The notes: generated by a model from the letters alone, not told the origin. DNA of 64,000 nucleotides from Burkholderiales bacterium (GCA_947474755.1 CANJJE010000004.1:62001-126000); one strand, 5' to 3'; positions 17,397 to 26,945 are shown, numbered from the stretch's first letter. Numbers and translations are program-made.

Positions 17397-18881
17397 TCAG
17401 CGCGCTGCGTCAGCAGCCACGCTCGTCGGCGCCTGCACCGCCCACCCGCCGCCGAGGGCGCGATAGACCGCCACCAGCGAAGTCGCGTTCGCGGTATCAG
17501 CCTGGGCCAGCGCATCGCGCGCCGACAGCACTTCGCGGTCAGCGTCGAGCACCGCCAGGAAGTCGGTGACACCAGCCTCGTAACGCAGCCGCGCCAGTCG
17601 TGAGGCTTCGGCCGCGCTGCGCTCGGCTCGCGCCAGACTCTCGCGCCGTTGCGCATTGCGGCTGAACTGGGCGAACGAGCCTTCTGTTTCCTCCAGCGCG
17701 GTTGCCAGCGTCTGCTCGTAGCTTGCGAGCGCCTGAAGCGCACGCGCCTCGCTGGCCTTGATGCGAGCGCGAACGCGACCGAAGTCCAGCAGCGTCCACG
17801 AGATGCCGGCCCCGGCCGAGTAGCGCCGCGACTGGGCGTCGGTCAGGTTGACGAATTTGGTCGATGCCAGACCGAGCAGGCCGCTGACGGTGATGCTCGG
17901 GTACAGGTCGCCCTCCGTCACACCGATCTCGGCGGTGGCCGAGGCCAGTTGTCGCTCGGCCGCGGCGACATCTGGGCGGCGTGCCATCCACTGCTGAGGC
18001 GTGCCGATCGGCAGTGCCGCGAGGTCGGTCACTGGCAGGCCGGGCAACGGGGCGGGGGCCGCGAGCCGTGCGCGCAACTCGGCCGGGGGCCGGGCGGCGA
18101 GCGTCGCGAGGCGGTAGATGCCCAGGTCGATCCCGGCTTGCAGGGCGGGCAGTGCCGCTTCGGTGCTGGCCGTCAGGCTCAGCGCGCGTTCCAGGTCGAG
18201 CTGCGTACCGCGGCCGGCATCGAGGCGGGCTTGTGCGATGGTCAGCGATTCACGCTGGTTCGCGAGCGAGGCTTGCGTGACGGCGTAGCGCAGTTGCAGT
18301 CCGCGCACCTCGAGGTAGTTGCGCGCGACTTCGGCCGCGACGCTGGTCTGCGCCGCGCCCAGGCTTGCGATGCTGAAGCCGACCAGCGCGTTGGCCGATT
18401 CCTTGGCACGTTGCTCCACGCCGAAGAAATCCAGTTCCCAGTTCGCGACGAAGCCGGCGTCGAAGTTCGCACCTGTGCGCTGGCCTCGTGTCGACCGGAA
18501 GATCGACGATGGCGGCGAGACCGAGCGCTTGGCGTTCGCCTCGATGCTGACACTGGGCAGGGTCTGGGTGTCGATTTCGCTGCGGTTGGCGCGCGACTCC
18601 TGCAGCCGCGCCTGCGCGACGCGCACATCGCCATTGGCCTGCAAGGCACGCTCGACCAGCGCGGTCAGCTCGGCATCGTTGAAGCCACGCCAGAAGGACG
18701 CGATGGCATCTGCAGCCGGTTCGCTGTTGACCTTGGCCGCACCGGCGCCGATGAAGCCGGCGTCCAGCTGCGCCGGCGGAGCCTGGTAGTCGCGCCCGAC
18801 CCAGGCGCAACCGGAAGCCAGCATCGCCAGCGCGGCGCATGCTCCTGCGCAGCGAATCAGCCTGGACGGGGCTTCACGCAT
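17397..18881 (-). CDS. RND efflux outer-membrane factor, NodT family lipoprotein
   Basis: A 494-residue TolC/OprM-like outer-membrane channel. The signal peptide ends in a lipobox (MLASGC, Cys25), so it is lipid-anchored. Two OEP repeats follow, with typical helices AELTALVERALQANGDVRVAQARLQESRA and, in the second half, SLARLRYEAGVTDFLAVLDADREVLSARDALAQ. The family's GL(L/G)... WTLLDFGRVRA segment is present. The ATG at 18881 overlaps the stop of the RND pump gene by 8 bp, so the two are translationally coupled. The three genes (22136-23353, 18874-22110, this) form a full tripartite pump. Confidence 0.94.
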   Translation of the reverse strand: MREAPSRLIRCAGACAALAMLASGCAWVGRDYQAPPAQLDAGFIGAGAAKVNSEPAADAIASFWRGFNDAELTALVERALQANGDVRVAQARLQESRANRSEIDTQTLPSVSIEANAKRSVSPPSSIFRSTRGQRTGANFDAGFVANWELDFFGVEQRAKESANALVGFSIASLGAAQTSVAAEVARNYLEVRGLQLRYAVTQASLANQRESLTIAQARLDAGRGTQLDLERALSLTASTEAALPALQAGIDLGIYRLATLAARPPAELRARLAAPAPLPGLPVTDLAALPIGTPQQWMARRPDVAAAERQLASATAEIGVTEGDLYPSITVSGLLGLASTKFVNLTDAQSRRYSAGAGISWTLLDFGRVRARIKASEARALQALASYEQTLATALEETEGSFAQFSRNAQRRESLARAERSAAEASRLARLRYEAGVTDFLAVLDADREVLSARDALAQADTANATSLVAVYRALGGGWAVQAPTSVAADAAR

Positions 18882-21800
18882 GACTGTCTCCCGTGGCGCC
18901 TGCAGGCAGGGCTGGTGGCGGCGGTGTCGGCGTTCGGCCGGCGTGGTGCAACTTGCCCGGGGACAGCTTGCGCAGGATCACGTAGAAAACGGGCGTCAGC
19001 ACCAGACCGAAGACCGTGACGCCCAGCATTCCGCTCATCACCGCGATGCCCATCGCCTGTCGCATCTCGGCGCCGGCGCCACTGGAGAGCACCAGTGGCA
19101 CGACGCCGGCGATGAAGGCGATCGAGGTCATCAGGATCGGGCGAAGCCGCAGTCGGCAGGACTCGACCACCGCCTGCACCGGCGTGCGACCCTGCAGTTC
19201 GAGCTCGCGCGCGAACTCGACGATCAGGATCGCGTTCTTGCACGCCAGCCCCACCAGCACCACGAAGGCGATCTGGGTGAAGATGTTGTTGTCGGCCGGG
19301 TGCCCGAGAAAGCCGCTGAGCCACACGCCCGTCACCGCGCTCAGGATGCACATCGGAACGATCAGGATGATGGCGAGCGGCAGCGTCCAGCTTTCGTAGG
19401 TCGCCGCCAGCACCAGGAACACCAGCAGCACGCACAGCGGGAAGATGATCACCATCGTGTTGCCGGCGATCTTTTCCTGGTAGACGAGTTCGGTCCATTC
19501 GTAGGACATGCCGCGCGGCAGCGTTTCCTTCAGGATCTTCTCCATCTCGGCCTGAGCCTCGCCCGAGCTGAAGCCCGGCTTGGGCGCGCCGTTGAAGTCG
19601 GCGGCATACAGGCTGTTGTAGCGTCCGACCGCGGCCGGGCCGAAGGTCGGCTCGACCTTCATCACGGCACTGAGCGGCACCATCTGGCCGGCGCCGTTGC
19701 GGATCTTCAGGTTGCCGATGTCCTCGGCGCGCGAGCGGTACTGCGCATCGGCCTGAACGATCACCTGGTAGGTCTTGCCGAAGCGGTTGAAGTCGTTGAC
19801 GTAGAGCGACCCGAGGTAGGTCTGCATCGTGTCGTAGATGTCGTTGAGCTGGATGCCCATCTCCTTCGCCTTGGTGCGGTCGACGTTCGCGAAGAGCTGT
19901 GGCACGTTGATCTGGTAGCTGCTGAAGGCCTGTGTGATCGAGCTGTCGGGGTTGCCGTAGATGCGACCCATCAGCTGGTTGACCACGCCGTTGAGCCCCG
20001 CCTCCCCGGCGTTGCCGTTGCGGTCCTGGATCTGCAGCTTGAAGCCACCCGCATTGCCCAGACCGCTGACCGGTGGCGGGTTGAGAACGAACAGGTATGC
20101 ATCCTGGATCGCCCCGAGCCTCTGGTTGACCTGGCCGACGATGCCGTTGGCGCTGCGCTCGGGGGTGAGACGGTTCTCGAAATCGTCGAGGCCGAAGAAC
20201 ACGATGCCGGCGTTCGACGCGGCGGTGAAGCCGTTGATGCTCAGGCCAGGGAAGGCGACCGAGTCGCGCACGCCGGGCACGCCGAGTGCGATATCGCTCA
20301 TCTGCCGGATGACCTTGGTTGTGCGCTCGAGGCTCGCGCCATCGGGCAGCTGCGCGATGCCGATCAGGTACTGCTTGTCCTGCTGCGGCACGAAGCCCGG
20401 CGGCACCTTGGTGAACATGAACACCGTCGCGCCGAGCAGCACCGCGTAGATCAGCACCGAGATCGTCTTGCGCTTGACGACGGTGGCGGTGACCGCGCCG
20501 CTGTAGCGGTCGGCGTTGCGGTTGAAGAAGCGGTTGAACCAGCGGAAAAAGCCGCCGAGCACTGCATCGATGGCGCGGGTGAGCCGATCCTTGGGCGCGT
20601 TGTGCGGCTTGAGCAGGATGGCGCTCAGCGCGGGCGACAGGGTCAGCGAGTTGAACGCCGAGATCACTGTGGAAATCGCGATGGTCACTGCGAACTGCTT
20701 GTAGAACTGGCCCGACAGCCCGCTCACGAAGGCCAGCGGAACGAACACCGCGCACAGCACCAGGCCGATGGCGATGATCGGGCCCGAGACCTCCTGCATC
20801 GCCTTGACGCTGGCGTCGTGCGGACTCAGGCCCGCCTCGATGTTGCGCTCGACGTTCTCGACCACCACGATTGCGTCGTCGACGACGATACCGATGGCCA
20901 GCACCAGCCCGAAGAGCGTCAGCGTGTTGATGGAGAAACCGAGCAGCAGGAGCACCGCGAAGGTGCCGACGATCGACACCGGCACTGCGAGCAGCGGGAT
21001 CAGCGACGCACGCCAGGTCTGCAGGAAGATCACCACGACGATGACCACCAGCGCGATCGCCTCGGCCAGCGTCGAGATGACCTTCTCGATCGAGGTCTGC
21101 ACGAAGCGCGTCGGATCGTAGACGATGTCGTAGTCGACGCCGGGCGGGAAGTCGGGCTTGAGCCGCTCCATCGTGGCGCGCACATCCGCGGACAACTGCA
21201 GCGCGTTCGAGTTGGGCGCCTGGAAGATCGCGAGCGCTGCGGCTTCCTTGTTGTTGAGCAGCGAGCCGAGCGCATAGGTGTTGGGGCCGAGCTCGACGCG
21301 ACCCAGATCCTTGATCCGGATGATCGAGCGGTCGAGGGGATCGCTCTTGACGATCACATCGGCAAACTGTTCCTCGGTCGACAGCCGTCCCTGGGTGTTC
21401 ACCGAGAGCTGGAACTCCGTGCCCTGTGGCGCTGGCATCGAGCCGACGACGCCGGCGGCGACCTGCGCGTTCTGCTCGCGCAAGGCCGCGACCACGTCGT
21501 TCGAGGTGAGGTTGCGCGCGGCGAGCTTCTGCGGGTCGAGCCAGATGCGCATCGCGTAGTCGCCCGAGCCGAAGGTCTGCACCGAACCCATGCCCTTGAT
21601 GCGCAGCAACTGGTCGCGAACGTTCAGCGTCCCGTAGTTGCGCAGGTAGAGCGCGTCGTAGCGGTTGTCTGGCGAGACCATGTGAACGACCATGGTCAGG
21701 TTCGGCGAACTCTTCTCGGTGGTCACGCCAACCTGACGAACGATCTCTGGCAGTCGCGGCAACGCGCGCTGCACACGGTTCTGCACTGCGGTTTCTGCGG

Positions 21801-22110
21801 CCTCGGCGTTGGTGCCGATCTTGAAGCTGACGGTGAGCGTCATCGTGCCATCCGGCGTTGCGAGGCTGCTCATGTAGAGCATGCCTTCGATGCCGTTGAG
21901 CTGCTCTTCGAGCGGTGTGGCCACCGTCTCGGCGATCACCCGCGCGTTGGCGCCCGGAAACTGCGCTCGCACCACCACCTGTGGCGGCGAGACTTCCGGG
22001 TACTCGGAAATCGGCAGCGTGAACATCGCGATCGCGCCGACCAGCGTGATGACAACCGACAGCACCGCCGCGAAGATCGGCCGGTCGATGAAGAAGCGGG
22101 AGATGTTCAT
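18874..22110 (-). CDS. RND multidrug efflux pump inner-membrane subunit (HAE-1 family)
   Basis: A 1078-residue proton-driven transporter of the AcrB/MexB/MexF type, length typical. It starts MNISRFFIDRPIFAAVLSV, the usual HAE-1 N-terminus, with the upstream frame being antisense-free but non-conserved. TM4 carries the proton-relay Asp pair (GIVVDDAIVVVENVER) and TM10 the relay Lys (GLACKNAILIVEFA). The two large periplasmic porter domains and the PPGFVPQQDKQYL block after TM7 are present. The start ATG is 25 bp after the adaptor gene stop. Overlap with the OMF start implies one operon. Sequence style is nearest the MexF/BpeF branch, but the substrates are unknown. Confidence 0.96.
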   Translation of the reverse strand: MNISRFFIDRPIFAAVLSVVITLVGAIAMFTLPISEYPEVSPPQVVVRAQFPGANARVIAETVATPLEEQLNGIEGMLYMSSLATPDGTMTLTVSFKIGTNAEAAETAVQNRVQRALPRLPEIVRQVGVTTEKSSPNLTMVVHMVSPDNRYDALYLRNYGTLNVRDQLLRIKGMGSVQTFGSGDYAMRIWLDPQKLAARNLTSNDVVAALREQNAQVAAGVVGSMPAPQGTEFQLSVNTQGRLSTEEQFADVIVKSDPLDRSIIRIKDLGRVELGPNTYALGSLLNNKEAAALAIFQAPNSNALQLSADVRATMERLKPDFPPGVDYDIVYDPTRFVQTSIEKVISTLAEAIALVVIVVVIFLQTWRASLIPLLAVPVSIVGTFAVLLLLGFSINTLTLFGLVLAIGIVVDDAIVVVENVERNIEAGLSPHDASVKAMQEVSGPIIAIGLVLCAVFVPLAFVSGLSGQFYKQFAVTIAISTVISAFNSLTLSPALSAILLKPHNAPKDRLTRAIDAVLGGFFRWFNRFFNRNADRYSGAVTATVVKRKTISVLIYAVLLGATVFMFTKVPPGFVPQQDKQYLIGIAQLPDGASLERTTKVIRQMSDIALGVPGVRDSVAFPGLSINGFTAASNAGIVFFGLDDFENRLTPERSANGIVGQVNQRLGAIQDAYLFVLNPPPVSGLGNAGGFKLQIQDRNGNAGEAGLNGVVNQLMGRIYGNPDSSITQAFSSYQINVPQLFANVDRTKAKEMGIQLNDIYDTMQTYLGSLYVNDFNRFGKTYQVIVQADAQYRSRAEDIGNLKIRNGAGQMVPLSAVMKVEPTFGPAAVGRYNSLYAADFNGAPKPGFSSGEAQAEMEKILKETLPRGMSYEWTELVYQEKIAGNTMVIIFPLCVLLVFLVLAATYESWTLPLAIILIVPMCILSAVTGVWLSGFLGHPADNNIFTQIAFVVLVGLACKNAILIVEFARELELQGRTPVQAVVESCRLRLRPILMTSIAFIAGVVPLVLSSGAGAEMRQAMGIAVMSGMLGVTVFGLVLTPVFYVILRKLSPGKLHHAGRTPTPPPPALPAGATGDSHA

Positions 22111-22135
22111 TCGTGGATCTCGTTCACCAGGCGGC

Positions 22136-23353
22136 TCAAGGCTTGACCGCTGAGGCTGGCGCCTGGGCAGTCGAGGCCGCAGGGGCTGCGCCAGGAGGGC
22201 CGCCAGCCGTTGGCGTCGCGATCGGCATGCCGCGCGCGTCGGTCTCGACCTTGATCGGTTGCACCGGTGTGCCCGGGCGGACCCGCTGCAGCCCATCGAC
22301 GACGACCAACTCACCTTCCTTCAGACCCGAGGCGACCACGCGCATGCCATCGATCAGCTTGCCCAGATGCACTTCGCGCGATTGCGCCACATTGCCTTCG
22401 CCGATGACGAACACCAGCTTCTTGCTCTGGTCGGTACTGATCGCACGCTCGGGCGTCAGCACCGCCGGGTAGGCGGCGCCGCCGGCCAGCTGGATGCGGG
22501 CGAACAGGCCCGGCGTGAACTCGCCCTTCGGGTTGTCGAACACCGCACGCATGCGGATCGACCCGGTCTGCGGGTTCAGCTGGTTGTCGATGAAATCGAC
22601 CTTGCCTTCATGCGGAAAGCCAGTCTCGTCGGCGAGGCCCATGTGCACCAGACGTTGACCGGGATCGCCCTTGCGCAGGCGCAGGAAAGTCTGCTCGCTG
22701 CCGTCGAAGTAGGCGTACACAGTCTGGGTGGCCACCAGCGTGGTCAGCACACTCTGGTCATTGACCAGATTGCCTTCGGTGATGATGGCGCGCGAAAGCT
22801 GGCCGGCCATCGGCGCGCGCACGCTGGTGTAGCCCAGGTTCAGCTGTGCCATGCGCACCGCCGCTTCAGCTGCTGCGATGTCGGCGCTGCTGGTGGCCGC
22901 ACCGGAGGTGAGCTGGTCGAACTCCTGCGCCGATACCGCTTTCGAATCGAGCAGCTTCCTGGCGCGTGCCAGATCGGAGGTGGCCAGCGCGGCACGTGAA
23001 CGAGCGGAGGCCAGCTGCGATTGCGCACGCGACAGCTCGGCCTGGAATGGCTTGGGGTCGATGGTGAACAGCATCGCGCCCTGCGCCACTCGCTGCCCAT
23101 CGCGGAAATGCACCTTGTCGATCGTGCCGCCGATGCGCGGCCGCACCTCGACCAGGCGTGGCGCTTCGAGCCGGCCAGTGAATTCCTCGATGTCGGTGAC
23201 GGTGCGCTGCACCGCCGCTGCCACCGACACCGGTGGCGCGCCGGGCGGGCCGCTGGCGGGGCCGGGCTTCGTGCAGCCACCGGCAAGTGTCAGCATCAGC
23301 AGCCCGGCAAAGCCGGCGAGGGCAAGGGTAGAGCGGGAAGAGTCGGTCTTCAT
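22136..23353 (-). CDS. RND efflux periplasmic adaptor (membrane fusion protein)
   Basis: A 405-residue HlyD/AcrA-type lipoprotein linking the pump to the outer-membrane factor. The signal sequence ends in LTLAGGC with Cys27 as the lipidation site. The lipoyl halves appear as VEVRPRIGGTIDKVHFRDGQRVAQGAMLFTIDP and NLGYTSVRAPMAGQLSRAIITEGNLV, flanking an alpha-hairpin (~100-170), then the beta-barrel and membrane-proximal domains (QNPQTG-like NPQTGSIRMRAVFDNP). The C-terminal Ala/Pro-rich tail is longer than in AcrA. First gene of the efflux operon; no TetR or LysR regulator is adjacent, so control is not evident. Confidence 0.94.
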   Translation of the reverse strand: MKTDSSRSTLALAGFAGLLMLTLAGGCTKPGPASGPPGAPPVSVAAAVQRTVTDIEEFTGRLEAPRLVEVRPRIGGTIDKVHFRDGQRVAQGAMLFTIDPKPFQAELSRAQSQLASARSRAALATSDLARARKLLDSKAVSAQEFDQLTSGAATSSADIAAAEAAVRMAQLNLGYTSVRAPMAGQLSRAIITEGNLVNDQSVLTTLVATQTVYAYFDGSEQTFLRLRKGDPGQRLVHMGLADETGFPHEGKVDFIDNQLNPQTGSIRMRAVFDNPKGEFTPGLFARIQLAGGAAYPAVLTPERAISTDQSKKLVFVIGEGNVAQSREVHLGKLIDGMRVVASGLKEGELVVVDGLQRVRPGTPVQPIKVETDARGMPIATPTAGGPPGAAPAASTAQAPASAVKP

Positions 23354-23571
23354 GGGCGCGTGCAGATGATGACCGGCTCCGACAGAGGCCTGATCCGATC
23401 AAGGTTGTGGGGACGTTGTCCGTGGGCGTCTGACGGCGTTGCGGCACAGGAGCAGGGATTCCTGAAGAGTACCCGGCCACTGCCACGGGCCGGAACTCAG
23501 TGACAACCGAATGACGATAACGAAAGTCATGCGATCGTGCTTGGCCGGTGCCGACGTCGGGACCGGCGCTG

Positions 23572-24315
23572 TCACGCCCGGCGGAAAACCAGGTCCCAGA
23601 CGCCGTGGCCAAGTCTCAGTCCGCGGTTCTCGAACTTGGTCAGCGGTCTGTAGCCGGGTCTGGGGACGTAGCCATCGGTGGCATGGATGGCCGTGTTGTG
23701 CAAGGCTGGCTCAGCCGTCAGCACCTCCAGCATCTGGATGGCGTACGGTTGCCAATCGGTTGCGCAGTGCAGATAGCCGCCCGGCGCCAGCCGCGACGCC
23801 AGCAGTGCGACAAAAGCGGGCTGGATCAGGCGTCGCTTGTGGTGCTTCAGTTTGTGCCACGGGTCGGGAAAGAACACGTGCACGCCGGCCAGCGAGGCGG
23901 GCGAGATCATTTGCTCCAGCACGTCGACCGCGTCGTGTCTGATGATGCGCACATTGGCGAGGCCACGCTCGCCAATCAGCTTGAGCAGCGCGCCGACACC
24001 GGGGCCGTGCACTTCAAGGCCGAGGAAATCGGACTCGGGCAGCGCGGCTGCAATGGCTGCCGTGGCATCCCCCATGCCGAAGCCGATCTCGACGATCAGC
24101 GGCGCATTGCGACCGAAAGTTCTTGCGGCGTCCAGCGGCTGTGGTGCATAGGGCACGAGGAACTGAGGGCCCAATTCGTTCATGGCCCGTGTCTGGCCCG
24201 GGCCCATGCGCCCGGCTCGCAGCACGAAAGATTTGATCGGGCGGTGGACCGCGCCCCCACCCGCCGGATTGGCGAAGTCGGTCTCGTGGGGAGGCAAGGA
24301 CACCTTGGAACTCAT
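23572..24315 (-). CDS. trmB: tRNA (guanine-N7-)-methyltransferase TrmB
   Basis: A 247-residue cytoplasmic SAM-dependent enzyme that makes m7G46 in tRNA. Family motifs are intact: the SAM-binding [30 protein letters not shown], and the catalytic [22 protein letters not shown], then TDWQPYA and [20 protein letters not shown]. The ATG at 24315 ([11 protein letters not shown]) is preferred; a TTG at 24336 would add seven residues but lies in the tRNA-Gly terminator's T tract. It is downstream of tRNA-Gly. Confidence 0.95.
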   Translation of the reverse strand: MSSKVSLPPHETDFANPAGGGAVHRPIKSFVLRAGRMGPGQTRAMNELGPQFLVPYAPQPLDAARTFGRNAPLIVEIGFGMGDATAAIAAALPESDFLGLEVHGPGVGALLKLIGERGLANVRIIRHDAVDVLEQMISPASLAGVHVFFPDPWHKLKHHKRRLIQPAFVALLASRLAPGGYLHCATDWQPYAIQMLEVLTAEPALHNTAIHATDGYVPRPGYRPLTKFENRGLRLGHGVWDLVFRRA

Positions 24316-24335
24316 GGACACAGGGACGGGGGGCA

Positions 24336-24362
24336 AACAAAAACGGCCCTGAGGGGGCCGTT
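24336..24362 (-). terminator. Intrinsic terminator after tRNA-Gly
   Basis: Minus-strand stem AACGGCCC / GGGCCGTT with a 5-nt loop, followed by TTTTTG TTTG. It lies 16 bp past the tRNA-Gly 3' end and just before trmB, so tRNA-Gly transcription probably ends here. Confidence 0.85.
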
Positions 24363-24378
24363 GTCAGACATCAACTCA

Positions 24379-24452
24379 TGGAGCGGGTGAAGGGAATCGA
24401 ACCCTCGTATGAAGCTTGGGAAGCTGCCGTTCTACCATTGAACTACACCCGC
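24379..24452 (-). tRNA. tRNA-Gly (anticodon CCC)
   Basis: A 74-nt minus-strand cloverleaf with encoded CCA and discriminator U. The acceptor stem is GCGGGTG/CACCCGC, the D arm GTTC/GAAC, the anticodon loop TTCCCAA (anticodon CCC, reads GGG) and the T loop TTCGATT. It is close to E. coli tRNA-Gly(CCC). Confidence 0.96.
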
Positions 24453-24466
24453 AAACGCAGCGCATT

Positions 24467-24931
24467 CTAGCGTTCGACCGCATCGGGGAACTGCTTCCAG
24501 AGGTCAAATGCAGCAGCCTGACCGTGGCACAGCCCGCTCTCGTCGATCAGGTTCCAGACCACTGCCTGTTCGATGCGGAAGCGCTGACCGGTCGCTGAAA
24601 CCCGGACCCCGGCGTAATCGGTGATGCAGCCGTCGCGGGCCACGCGCTCCAGCAGGCGCGCACGTTCGTCGCGCAAAAGGGGTTCGGCTGACAGCCTCGA
24701 TGGCAGCCGGACGAACGAGGCCCAGTCCATCTCGAACAGAGCCAGCGCTCGCCGGTTGCCGTAGAAGAAAACGGGGTCGGGCTCGGTGCCATGCGCCACG
24801 ATCACCGTGTCGGCTTCCCAAAGGGCGCGAGGCAGATCGCCGCCAATGGCAACCAAGGGCCTGCCGACGAGCCGATGGTGGCTTGCGGCCAGCAGCGACA
24901 GTCGCGGGTCGGCGGGTTCAAGGGTGTGCAT
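24467..24931 (-). CDS. MEKHLA domain-containing (PAS-like) protein
   Basis: A 154-residue soluble protein that is almost entirely a MEKHLA domain, a PAS-related ligand-binding fold. Recognisable features are LLAASHHRLVGRPL, VIVAHGTEPDPVFFYGNRRALALFEMDW, FVRLPSRLSAEP, ITDYAGVRVSATGQRFRIEQAVVWNL, and a C-terminal GQAAAFDLW. In bacteria such proteins are usually encoded alone and their ligand is unknown. ATG 24931 (MHTLEPADPR) is chosen; ATG 24964 would add 11 residues. It is divergent from the degenerate GGDEF gene, with which it shares a ~110 bp promoter region. Confidence 0.88.
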   Translation of the reverse strand: MHTLEPADPRLSLLAASHHRLVGRPLVAIGGDLPRALWEADTVIVAHGTEPDPVFFYGNRRALALFEMDWASFVRLPSRLSAEPLLRDERARLLERVARDGCITDYAGVRVSATGQRFRIEQAVVWNLIDESGLCHGQAAAFDLWKQFPDAVER

Positions 24932-25043
24932 CGGGCCACATGGGTAACGCAGGACAAGAGGCATTTTCAGGCTTTGTATCGGGCACTCTGCTGCCCTTGT
25001 CGACGCCACAATCCAGCGGGAGATAGTGGCGAGGACGAACCCG

Positions 25044-25964
25044 ATGACCGACGAGAGCGTGCATGTGCTGCAGATTGGCCCGGCAGAGGCTGTGGCGGCA
25101 TGGGCGCGCAGCGAATTCCCGCCTGGCGGCGACGCGTTCGGCCCCTTCGACATCGCATCCTGCACCGCCGATGAAGCCTGGGCTCGGCTGGCTGCTACCG
25201 CAGTGGACGTGCTGCTGGTCCAAGGCAGCTGGGACGGATGGACGCGCTGCGCGTCGGACGTGGCGGTGATCATCGTGGCCGATGCGCCGGCGGCGGCCGA
25301 TTGCCTGCGCTGGCTGCGCGATGGGGCGCAGGACATCGTCAGCACCGACGAGCTGACCCAGCCCGGCTGGCCGCGCAGGCTGCGTGCGGCGGTCGAGCGG
25401 CAACGGGTACGGGCGGTGACACGACAGGCCTTCGCGACGGATGTGCACACCGGCCTGCCACATGCCGGCCAGCTGATCGAACACATGAGCCATCTGCTCG
25501 CACTGCGCGAGCGAGAGCCGGCGCCGATGGCGCTGCTGGTGCTGCGCATCGAGGGTCTGGCGACGACGATGGCCCGCCTGGGGCCAGAGGCTGCCGGCAG
25601 CCTGCGTCGCAAGGTGGCTGTGAGGTTGCGCGCTGGCGTGCGCGCCAGCGATGTGGTCGCCTCGGTTGGCGATGACGCGTTCGCCGTGCTGCTGTCCCTG
25701 ATCGACACGCCGGCCGATGCCGACCGTGTCGGTCGCAAGTTGCTGGGCTCGCTGGGAGAAACTTTCAAGGTTGGCGGCGCCGATCTCGCGGTGGCGACCG
25801 CCCTCGGCATCGCGTCGTATCCGGCTGATGGCAGCCAGCCCGACATGCTGATGCGCCGCGCGGCCGGACTCGCGGCCTCTGCACAGGCGACCGGCCGGGC
25901 GGGCTACGCGAGCCGGCTCGAGCGGGGCGCAGCAACGGCGGCGAACGATGAGGACTCCCGCTGA
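25044..25964 (+). CDS. Degenerate GGDEF-domain protein (probable c-di-GMP receptor, not a cyclase)
   Basis: A 306-residue cytoplasmic protein. The first ~125 residues resemble a response-regulator-like fold (VDVLLVQGSWDG, VAVIIVAD, DGAQDIVSTDEL) without a clear phospho-acceptor Asp. Residues ~130-295 are a GGDEF domain: the ATDVHTGLPHAGQL start, LLVLRIEGLATTMARLG, then SVGDDAFAVLL where the catalytic GGDEF is GDDAF (209-213), losing the second Gly and the Glu. The inhibitory I-site RxxD is kept (R200-A-S-D203, five residues upstream). This favours c-di-GMP binding over synthesis. The start is ATG 25044; GTG 25026 is an alternative. Divergent from MEKHLA. Confidence 0.78.
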   Translation: MTDESVHVLQIGPAEAVAAWARSEFPPGGDAFGPFDIASCTADEAWARLAATAVDVLLVQGSWDGWTRCASDVAVIIVADAPAAADCLRWLRDGAQDIVSTDELTQPGWPRRLRAAVERQRVRAVTRQAFATDVHTGLPHAGQLIEHMSHLLALREREPAPMALLVLRIEGLATTMARLGPEAAGSLRRKVAVRLRAGVRASDVVASVGDDAFAVLLSLIDTPADADRVGRKLLGSLGETFKVGGADLAVATALGIASYPADGSQPDMLMRRAAGLAASAQATGRAGYASRLERGAATAANDEDSR

Positions 25965-26009
25965 AACAGTCCTGCGGCGCGGCTCACCACTCGAACGCGC
26001 AGCGCACCT

Positions 26010-26915
26010 TCACCAGAAGATCGCCCACACCAGTGCGAGGATCGCGATCCACTTCAGCACGTAGTAGGCGCGGTAGTTGCCACGCTTGAATTCCTTGGCG
26101 ATGGCGCGCAGCTTGTAGGCGTGGGCAAACACCTTGTTGAGGCCGCCAATCGGCTCCCCGTTGACATTCTGTGTCGAGGCAGCCGCCATGAAGTGCTTCG
26201 CGAAGAATCGGTTGAAGGCGCGCAGCGGGCCGCCCCACAGCGGCCGCTCGATGTCGCAGAACAGGATCACGCGCTGCTGGTCCGTGGTGTTGGCCGCGGT
26301 GTGGATGTAGGTCTCGTCGAACATCACTGCCTCGCCATCGCGCCAGTGGTAGCGCTCGCCATCCACCTCGATGTAGCAGCCCGGGTCATTGGGCGTCTGC
26401 AGGCCGAGGTGAAAGCGCAGCGAGCCGGCGTAGGGGTCGCGGTGCCTGACCAGCCGTGCGCCGGGCGGCAATGAGGCGAACATGGCTGCCTTGATCGAGC
26501 CTATGTTCTTCAGAAGCGCCACCGTCTGCGGGCACAGCGCCTGCGCCGAGGGCAGATCCTTGCCGTACCAGGTCAGATAGAAGCGTTTCCAGCCGGTGCG
26601 AAAGAAGGAGTTGAAGCCGATGTCCGTGTAGCCCGCGGCCGCACGGATGTAACCCTCGTTGTTCAGCCGCAGCGCCTCATCGCGGATCGTCGGCCAGTGC
26701 TTCTGCAACTCGACCAGCTCCGGGAACTGCGCGACATCGATGTAGGCACCGCGGGGTGTGCGTGAGAACGCGTACATCAGCAGGTTGACGGGCGCCAGCA
26801 GCACGGTGAAGTCGGTCAGCGCGCGCGACAGCTTGAAGCGCACCCGGCCACGCAGATGCACGTACAGCGCCGAGCCGACAAATATCAGCAACACCCAGTG
26901 GCGGATTTCGAGCAT
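26010..26915 (-). CDS. LpxO-like aspartyl/asparaginyl beta-hydroxylase family dioxygenase
   Basis: A 301-residue membrane-associated Fe(II)/2-oxoglutarate dioxygenase. Hydrophobic segments sit at both ends (LLIFVGSALYVHL, LALVWAIFW), with the catalytic domain between. The metal/2OG features are visible as RLVRHRDPYAGSLRFHLGL, WRDGEAVMFDETYIHTAANTTDQQRVILFCDIERP. This arrangement matches LpxO, which 2-hydroxylates the secondary acyl chain of lipid A. A separate role as a peptide hydroxylase cannot be excluded. gabD ends 30 bp upstream on the same strand. Confidence 0.85.
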   Translation of the reverse strand: MLEIRHWVLLIFVGSALYVHLRGRVRFKLSRALTDFTVLLAPVNLLMYAFSRTPRGAYIDVAQFPELVELQKHWPTIRDEALRLNNEGYIRAAAGYTDIGFNSFFRTGWKRFYLTWYGKDLPSAQALCPQTVALLKNIGSIKAAMFASLPPGARLVRHRDPYAGSLRFHLGLQTPNDPGCYIEVDGERYHWRDGEAVMFDETYIHTAANTTDQQRVILFCDIERPLWGGPLRAFNRFFAKHFMAAASTQNVNGEPIGGLNKVFAHAYKLRAIAKEFKRGNYRAYYVLKWIAILALVWAIFW

Positions 26916-26945
26916 GTGCGGTGCAGCGAGTCGTGTGGAGGAAGC

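Noticed and set aside
18880-22146. A 1088-codon plus-strand frame opposite the RND pump
   Set aside because: It is the antisense of a recognised RND transporter; the translation has no conserved motif and is extremely His/Arg/Asp-rich.
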